64,000 nt of DNA. It comes from Thuidium tamariscinum. Lineage: Eukaryota > Streptophyta > Bryopsida > Hypnales > Thuidiaceae. The notes under the pieces are model-generated. The model was not told the DNA's origin. It ran no database searches and saw only the letters and a list, made by a program, of their open reading frames with translations. Where the stretch lies: positions 28,028,386 to 28,092,385 of the forward strand of contig OX344752.2 in NCBI GenBank assembly GCA_947034885.2, written 5' to 3'. The position numbers and the translations under genes were made by a program. This document shows, piece after piece, positions 57,955 through 64,000 of the stretch (within the stretch, counting starts at the first letter, position 1; the number at the start of each line of letters is the position of its first letter).

Positions 57955-58590
57955 GTAAACAACTCCCATTTGATTTTCATTCTCATTGTTTTACTATTAA
58001 GTTTCTTTTTACCAAATGCTTGGAATTAGAACTAAGCACAATTTCAATCAACAAAGTAGAATAGGATAGAATAGATTAGTTGAATTTTAAACATAAAATT
58101 AGATTAGAAACACTTAAAACACGTGACTAAAAGAGTTCATTGCTTGGAAGGCTCTCTTTTAATATCCAATTAGAGAAAAAAACTCAATTAGACATAGGAC
58201 CCGTGTGATAAACTTCTAGCTCGAGGGTGGAGTTAGGAGCACTCACACTTGGGTGTTGACAAATTCCACCCAACTATGGCGGGTAGGCGGGGTGCGGGGT
58301 GGAGGGGGGGATGACCTTGTTGCTATATGGGGTTGTGAGATGTTCTTAGGAAAGGAGTGTGTTGATTCTTTATAGGGTCTACTTCCTAAAGTAGGTGTCA
58401 AGGCTTACACATCTCATTCATTCCCAATAGATGCTTCATTCATGCCTATATTTAAACTAAGGTTTACTTTCTTCCTTCTTCCTTCTACAAGTATTATTTT
58501 TGAGACTGCCTTTTAGGAGTAATATCTTTTAGAGTAGTGTTATCCTTCTTCCTCCTTCCTTCCTCCTTCTAAGAATAAACACCAATTAGT
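57955..58590. other. Non-coding with a G-rich patch
   Basis: GGCGGGGTGCGGGGTGGAGG followed by GGGGG at about 58287-58312 has quadruplex-forming spacing. CTTCCTTCTTCC pyrimidine runs lie near 58470-58570. No gene. Confidence 0.5.
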
Positions 58591-59190
58591 ATGAATTGAC
58601 CCCTCATTCCTCCAACCAAAGATGAATGTCAGAAATTGCCCCCTAGTTTGCACTCAATTAATTTTGTATTTCTTCACTTCCAGTTGCTAATTTGGGGCCT
58701 TTGATTCCAAATGTGAATTCATAACGTGGAAACACTCAAAATCGTCCAAATAAAAAATTCAACATAGTTGGAGGCAAATTTTTCTAAAAATAATCTTTTT
58801 CTAATATTAGTGAGTGAAAATCATGAATATTAAAAAATATAAAATCTTTAGATGCCATGTGTAGTTTCTATGATTTTTCAAAGTGTTGACTCCCTAAACC
58901 ACTAAAATTGTTCAATAGATGCCCTCAAATCTGAACATTGCTAAAATCAGCACTAAACCAATTAGATTCTCGTATGTCCATGATATGCATCAGCAAATTA
59001 GAGTCAAGCATTTGGCAAACACATTAACTGCAATCTAGGCAGGGTTTTGGATGAGTCTAGGGTCCATTGCAAGGTACTCGTGCGGTATTGGGTGTTTCTC
59101 CCTCGGTTTCCAAATTTCAAGTTCCAATATTTTCTGAGGGGCAAACCAACCATATGAGCTGGAATGAGAGGGTCAATTCACCCTGGTCCC
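58591..59190. mobile_element. Possible MITE interrupted by family T copy 4
   Basis: TGAATTGACCCCTCATTCCT at 58592-58611 matches, in reverse complement, TGAATTGACCCTCTCATTCC ending at about 59162. Family T copy 4 lies between. Without it the host would be ~220 bp, similar in size and end sequence (GGTGAACTGGCCCCTCAC) to the hAT-like MITE at 52480-52736. No duplication seen. Confidence 0.4.
58724..59104 (-). mobile_element. TA-flanked MITE, family T, copy 4
   Basis: Starts after TA with ACGTGGAAACACTCAAAA and ends GGTATTGGGTGTTTCTCCC; the interior matches copy 2 in the same orientation (GTTGGAGGCAAATTTTTCT, GAGTCAAGCATTTGGCAAAC). The right TA is no longer evident. Confidence 0.8.
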
Positions 59191-59232
59191 AAAAGCATTT
59201 GAAAGCTTAAATTATTAAAAGCATTTGAAAGC
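59191..59232 (+). repeat. 16-bp direct repeat
   Basis: AAAAGCATTTGAAAGC at 59191-59206 and 59217-59232, separated by TTAAATTATT. Confidence 0.8.
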
Positions 59233-59445
59233 AGCCATTTGATGGTTCAGTTTCTGGTGCCTGCCCACTGTGCCCAGCATCCTCTCAGGCACACTTTCCC
59301 ATCCCAACAATTGGATCTTCCTCCTCAACAGTATGATGATTACAATGAATGGGGCTTCGGCCAACTGTACTGCTTTTAACCAGTGACTGATTTTCAAGTG
59401 GAAATTGAAAATCTCATACACATATAATGATATTCTCACTCTGTG

Positions 59446-59516
59446 TCTCAAACTGAAACCAGTGTTTCTTTTGTATTTTATAAAGGAAACGCTGGTTTTG
59501 TTTTGAGATACAGGGA
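59446..59516. repeat. Long imperfect hairpin
   Basis: GTCTCAAACTGAAACCAGTG followed by TTTC pairs with GGAAACGCTGGTTTTGTTTTG followed by AGATAC; arms ~28 bp, loop about 10 bp. Could be a very small palindromic MITE. Confidence 0.6.
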
Positions 59517-59605
59517 GACTTTCTAACGGAGAAACACTCAAAACCGTCCTTGTACCTTGCAATGGACCCTAGACTCATCTAAAACCGTCTCTAGATTGCA
59601 GTTAA

Positions 59606-59820
59606 CCCTTAAGGGACGCGGGGGCACCTAGGAAACCATCTTTTTTGAAACCATGGGAATCATTGGTATTAAAAAAAATCCAAAAGTGCACATTCGAAGT
59701 CAAAGAACTGTAGAAGATCTTCCTTTTCCACCCCTAATTCCGAGGATGAATGCTTGCAATTCTATCCTATACTCCAAAAGCCTCTCTCGTTCACAAAATG
59801 GCTCTATCATCGTTGAGGGA
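59606..59820. mobile_element. TTAA-flanked 215-bp insert inside family T copy 5
   Basis: Comparison with the other copies shows an uninterrupted CAGTTAATGTGTTTGCC-like sequence at this point; here TTAA occurs at 59602-59605 and again at 59821-59824, with the insert between. Its ends, CCCTTAAGGGACG and (reversed) TCCCTCAACGATG, are weak inverted repeats beginning with CCC. The 63-codon frame inside is not recognised. The insertion boundaries are certain; a piggyBac-like origin is inference. Confidence 0.7.
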
Positions 59821-59998
59821 TTAATGTGTTTGCCAAATGCTTGACTCTAATTTGCTGACACATATTAAGGACACATACCAAACTGTCATTGGCTCATTGC
59901 TAATTTTAGAAGTGTTCAAATTTGGAGGCATCTATTGAACAGTTCTAGTTGTTTAGGGAGCCAGTACTTTGAAAAATCATAGAAATTACATATAGGAT

Positions 59999-60107
59999 TT
60001 GAAATTTAAAATTTAAAATTTAAAATTTAAAAATTTAAAAATTTAAAATTTAAAATTTAAAAATTTAAAAATTTAAAAATTTAAAAATTTAAAAAATATA
60101 TATATAT
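59999..60107 (+). repeat. (AAATTT)n/(AAAAATTT)n array
   Basis: About 14 units of AAATTTAAAATTT-type sequence followed by a short (AT)n, at the position where other family T copies have AAATTTAAATTTTT. Confidence 0.9.
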
Positions 60108-60213
60108 ATTCATGATGTTCACTCGCTAATACTAGGAAAATATTATTTTTAGCAAAAATTACCTTCAACTATGCCAAATTCTTTATTTGGACGGTTTAAG
60201 TGTTTCCCCCGTA

Positions 60214-61169
60214 AGGGAGCCAATCTATTTCTGAGTATGGCAATTGAACATATCTGGAGTGTGGGTATGTTGATTGTTGAGTGGAAAAATTTCCTTGTGT
60301 ACAACAATAGATTTTATAAAGAATACATAGTTTTTTACAATTTTGTCTCCCAAAAAAAAACTACCATGAATTTTTTAGATGAAGATTATATTTGTCCCAC
60401 ACTAGTCATATAGGTCATCTTATTTCCAACCAAGGACTTGTTGCAAAATTGATAGTCCTATAGCTAATCATAATGCACCATATGCGCACAATATGTGACC
60501 ATTTATTCATTTATCATTGCATAGTAAGAAAACAACCTATATTGCCAAAAGGGAGGTAGGGTGATGAAAACAGGATTGGCTTCTATATCAAAGAAAACTT
60601 CTCCGATATTTTTCCATAACATAAAATGGTCGGCTATACCACTTAGTTCATCCAAGATTCCACCTTGTTTTTATTTTTCATTTTCTCCTCATGGAATTGG
60701 ATGCATTCAAATGAATGGATTAAACTATACCAAGATTGTAGTCTGGTTTGATTTGTACAAATTCCTATTTAATAAAGAATTAGAGGTGGATATTAAAGAA
60801 GTATAGAGTTTGGAAAATGAAAACAAAGATCATCCCTAATTTCATCTACTACTTCACCCTCACCTTAAAAAATGAGTGCATTTGACAATTCAATGGATTA
60901 AATCCTTCCTTTTCATATTGAAAGTTTTGGTGCTCATTCAAATTGTCAAACTAATGAAGAATTAATTATTAATCAAAATAGATATAGGAGGTGAAAGAAA
61001 TAAAAAAGAATGACATGTTTTAATTTGTTTTGTTTCCATTTGAATGATGAAAAAATTCTTCCCTTCAATTTTCTCATCTTCTACATCTTTTATTGCATGC
61101 ATCCAAAGCTTAATTTGATTGAAGATTTAAGTTTGTATGAGTGCAATCAATTTGAAAAACCATGGCTCA
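60214..61169. other. AT-rich non-coding DNA
   Basis: Open frames at 60171-60413 and 60561-60806 are not recognisable. Nothing else is seen. Confidence 0.45.
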
Positions 61170-61466
61170 CTCCTTTAAATTACAATGTGTAAGCTTAGTG
61201 ATATTCATGGATTGAAATAAGAAAAACAAGCTAAAATCATAGACAAATCTTGATTTCATCTTCCAAAACTCCTTTAAATTACAATGTGTAAGCTTAGTGA
61301 TATTCATGGATTGAAATAAGAAAAATAAGCTAAAATCATAGACAAATCTTGATTTCATCTTCCAAAACTCCTTTAAATTACAATGTGTGAGCTTAGTGAT
61401 ATTCATGGATTGAAATAAGAAAAATAAGCTAAAATCATAGACAAATCTTGATTTCATCTTCCAAAA
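61170..61466 (+). repeat. Three 99-bp tandem repeats, nearly identical
   Basis: The unit begins CTCCTTTAAATTACAATGTG at 61170, 61269 and 61368. Copies differ at only a few positions (ACAAGC/ATAAGC, GTGTAAGC/GTGTGAGC). Because 99 is a multiple of three, the minus strand keeps a 96-codon open frame of repeated 33-residue blocks; nothing suggests it is translated. Confidence 0.95.
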
Positions 61467-64000
61467 CCTTCATTTCTGAATCCCTATGAGCTTCATTCAA
61501 TTTTGACATTCTAGATGGTGAACAAAGTACTTTGGGAACAATATAATTTACATAATTGTACAAAGATAAAAACAAAAATGTATAAATATCAAAGAATAAT
61601 TTGGATGTTTACTTAGGGTTGATATCCACCTCCAATGCTCAATTCGGTTGACAATGTGAGATATATTTCTTAATAGTGACACTCTATAAGGATCCCTTGT
61701 CTCCCTATCCAAGAAAGTTTTGTGTAGGATGGGATAAATTTACATCTTGAAGTAGGCTCACTACCTACATTTACCCCTTGAAGCTCCTTCCTATCTAGAA
61801 TGGGTTTTGAAAATTTTGGACATCTAAAATGAAGTATCATATTTTGTTTATGTTTCCCACATTTAAAAAAAATTAGTAAAACAAACAAACATCCAAGGAA
61901 TCTAATAATTATGAAGATCTAATCATTCAAAAAATAATATTTTGTTTTCTTTATTTTAAGTTCTAATTAGGGTCATTAAATGCAACATCATTTGCTTTGA
62001 GAATTTGTATACTTCACCTTGATTGGAGGTTCTACTCAAAATCCAAAGTTTTGCAATCTTTTCTTGTAAAGGGAATTTGAATTATAATACTTGAAAGACC
62101 TACATTGTCAAAAGCCCATGCAATCTTGACAAAATTGCTTTGTTCTTACATATACATTGCTTTTGGACATCAATTGTTCAATATGTGACCCTAATATCAC
62201 TCATAAATAAGAATTCTAAATTCTAAATTCTAAAAAATAATTATGATTTGATTTATAGCCCTTTTTTAGAGAGTGATCATTTTTTCTAGCTCATGAGTAT
62301 TTGATGATGAATATTTGTTCATAAATATTTGTAAATTTCAAATCTTTAGGTCTTTAGGGTTTTAAGTAATTGCAAGTAATTGTAACTTGTTAGCAAAACA
62401 TCCCATCTAGATTCTTATCTAAAATTAAAGTCCAATCAACATGCAAATCTTTGGTCAAATTTGAAATACACCTATCTTTAGTACTTTCAAAATACATAAT
62501 TTGTTTATATATTGTCCAAAAAATATATATGAAAGAATGTGAAATCTTCTTATGACTCTCTAAAAGATCTATTAAACTACAAATGATTTAGCCTCTAAGT
62601 GATTTAAAATTCCATATTGAACTTCTACATATTTCAAATGAGCCTTTATAAAGTGTTTTTTTTAATTCTTAAAATTTCTTCTAGGAGAATGTGTGTCATG
62701 TTCCCAACTTTCCAATGCACTAATTTGTGCAAAATTCAAATAAGCAATTGAAGAATTTTGAGGTGAAATGTATATTCAATTGCAATCTAGGTAGCTTTAA
62801 AAGTGTTTTGTTTTTTTATATTTTTCTAATCCAACTTCCAAATTGTGTAGTTGATTCATTGAAGTATGTTTTGCCAAAATTTCAAAGTGAAAAAACTTAT
62901 TGATTATAACCATAGAAGGCACCTATAATATAGGCTTTTAGGCTCATGGGTTCAAGATCCAAAGTTGATGTATTAGCAATCCTCAATTTTGGACTTGCAT
63001 AGTTCATCTTCCAAATATTTTCCAAGCAAAATTTATGTATCTCACAACCTTTTTAAGTTGATGAGTCGCTTTTTTAATTTAGATGGAAATCTATGAAAAA
63101 AACTTCAAGAATAAATTTCAATATATATTTTTTCTTACTATCCAATGTGAGAATTAAAATAAATAAATTGAACATAACTTTGGAACTATGAATCCAAATT
63201 TTATGAAATTTATCTTGCATTTAAGATAATCCTTATGTGCATATATGTACAAAATTTCAAGTGTAGGATTGAAAAATTGAGATTAGAATTGCTAGTCCAA
63301 AATTGATAAAAGCTTCTAAAATAAACCTTAGTCATTTAGGGGTTAATAATGTAAACCAAGCCTCAAACCAAATTTGAATATTTATCAAAAAAAAATTGGA
63401 GAAATTAATTTAAGAATGTTTGTACTATAACCTTCAAAAAGTTTGACACTTGTTCATAATAGATTTATAATAAGTACTTTGGAACCTCCTAAAATTCCTC
63501 TTTGCACACCATCCTAGAATATCAAACAATATCCCTTCAAATTCAAATTTAGTCAACTTTTTCTATATTCAACTCACTAATTAATAAAAAAGACTTTTTA
63601 TAAGACATGTTTGGTGAGCATGGATGGAAGACACTAAAAAAAGAATATAAAAATAGATATTGATTTAAATTTAAATTTAGGTTTAGTAAATGAGAAGAAA
63701 ACTTTGCTAGAAAAAGAAGCACAACAAAGTCCAATCTAAGATTATTTTATCCCATAGGTAAAATAAACTCAAGGGTAGTTCAAATATAATCACAAATGAT
63801 TCCATGCTTGACATTATCAATTAGATTTAGTAAATCAAATTATATGTTATTGAAATATACTTGTACACAAAAATGTCTTCCATTGGCTAATGGAATTTTT
63901 TTGAAAGAGTATTCTATTGCGTGGAATATTACAAGGACTCATAGATATGCTAGGCAAAATAAAGTTAACAAATGCTTTTAGAGAGTAGCCATTGACTCAT
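61467..64000. other. AT-rich non-coding DNA with a family A-like end
   Basis: CATTTAGGGGTTAATAATG at about 63333-63351 resembles the family A end plus TTAA, and the sequence to its left, read in reverse, shows weak similarity to the A left half (GAAATTTTGTACA, TTTCATAAA). The other end was not found. (AATTCTA)n words lie at 62213-62234. No gene. Confidence 0.4.

Larger units (their letters stand above)
59526..60211 (+). mobile_element. TA-flanked MITE, family T, copy 5, with insert
   Basis: TA at 59524-59525 and 60212-60213. Ends ACGGAGAAACACTCAAAACC and (reversed) CGGGGGAAACACTTAAACCG are the best-preserved inverted repeats in the family. Longer than the others because of a 215-bp insert (59606-59820) and an expanded AAATTT tract (59999-60107). 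Confidence 0.8.

Noticed and set aside
59215..59562. 115-codon minus-strand ORF
   Set aside because: Spans the end of a MITE, a long hairpin and the start of family T copy 5; no domain.
60561..60806. 81-codon ORF as a gene
   Set aside because: AT-driven composition, no domain, no splice or promoter context.
61167..61457. 96-codon minus-strand protein of three 33-residue repeats
   Set aside because: It exists only because the DNA repeat unit is 99 bp; composition is low-complexity and no expression signal is seen.
61170..61466. CRISPR-like regular repeats
   Set aside because: Contiguous 99-bp tandem units without spacers, in an evidently eukaryotic sequence.

Overview
The window looks like nuclear DNA from a seed plant with a large, repeat-rich genome. 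It is very AT-rich, has no operons or bacterial signals, contains no intact protein-coding gene, and is packed with old, nested transposable elements. Supporting signs are a decayed Ty3/gypsy-type LTR retrotransposon with a chromodomain-like integrase tail, many MITE and foldback elements, retroposon 3' ends with target-site duplications, and stop codons of the kind left by decay of methylated cytosines. A gymnosperm or a similarly large plant genome is plausible, but the sequence alone does not settle the species.

Layout. 1-8 kb: AT-rich DNA with a broken Myb/SANT-like gene copy on the minus strand (about 2.06-2.70 kb) and a diverged family of repeats carrying a GGATGAAGTTT...AAACTTCATCC hairpin (4.0-5.6 kb, again at 12.0-12.9 kb). 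8-25.7 kb: terminal-inverted-repeat and foldback elements at 8.2, 11.0, 18.75, 19.9, 20.2 and 20.9 kb, and a 1.1-kb element at 24.5 kb with a 10-bp target duplication. 26.7-34.7 kb: a foldback made of two head-to-head half copies of a 0.93-kb transposon (family A), joined to an inverted gag fragment, then gag-protease-RT-RNase H-integrase remains, a polypurine tract and a 3' LTR (28.4-32.9 kb), a 300-bp element (family C) and a full-length family A copy. 34.7-38.2 kb: a GC-richer island with one MITE, one 387-bp TA-flanked MITE, and at least five truncated 3' ends of one LINE/SINE-like family, two of them inserted at the same target. 38-52 kb: mostly AT-rich DNA with a few MITEs. 52.2-54.95 kb: a 1.6-kb foldback whose arms are three tandem ~175-bp units each, carrying two nested insertions, followed by a second full-length family A copy in opposite orientation. 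55-58 kb: an LTR-like, TATA-containing stretch, small tandem repeats and one short exon-like ORF. 58.6-60.2 kb: two more copies of the TA-flanked MITE, one carrying a 215-bp TTAA-flanked insert. 61.2 kb: a recent 3 x 99-bp tandem repeat.

How it works together: nothing here looks like a functioning pathway. The history is one of transposition. Only the retrotransposon and the Myb/SANT fragment show recognisable protein homology, and both are inactive. The most unusual items are the FB-like foldback with tandem sub-repeats, the TTAA-flanked family A (piggyBac-like ends, uncommon in plants), and reuse of one target site by successive retroposon insertions. All homology calls were made by eye, and no search was run.
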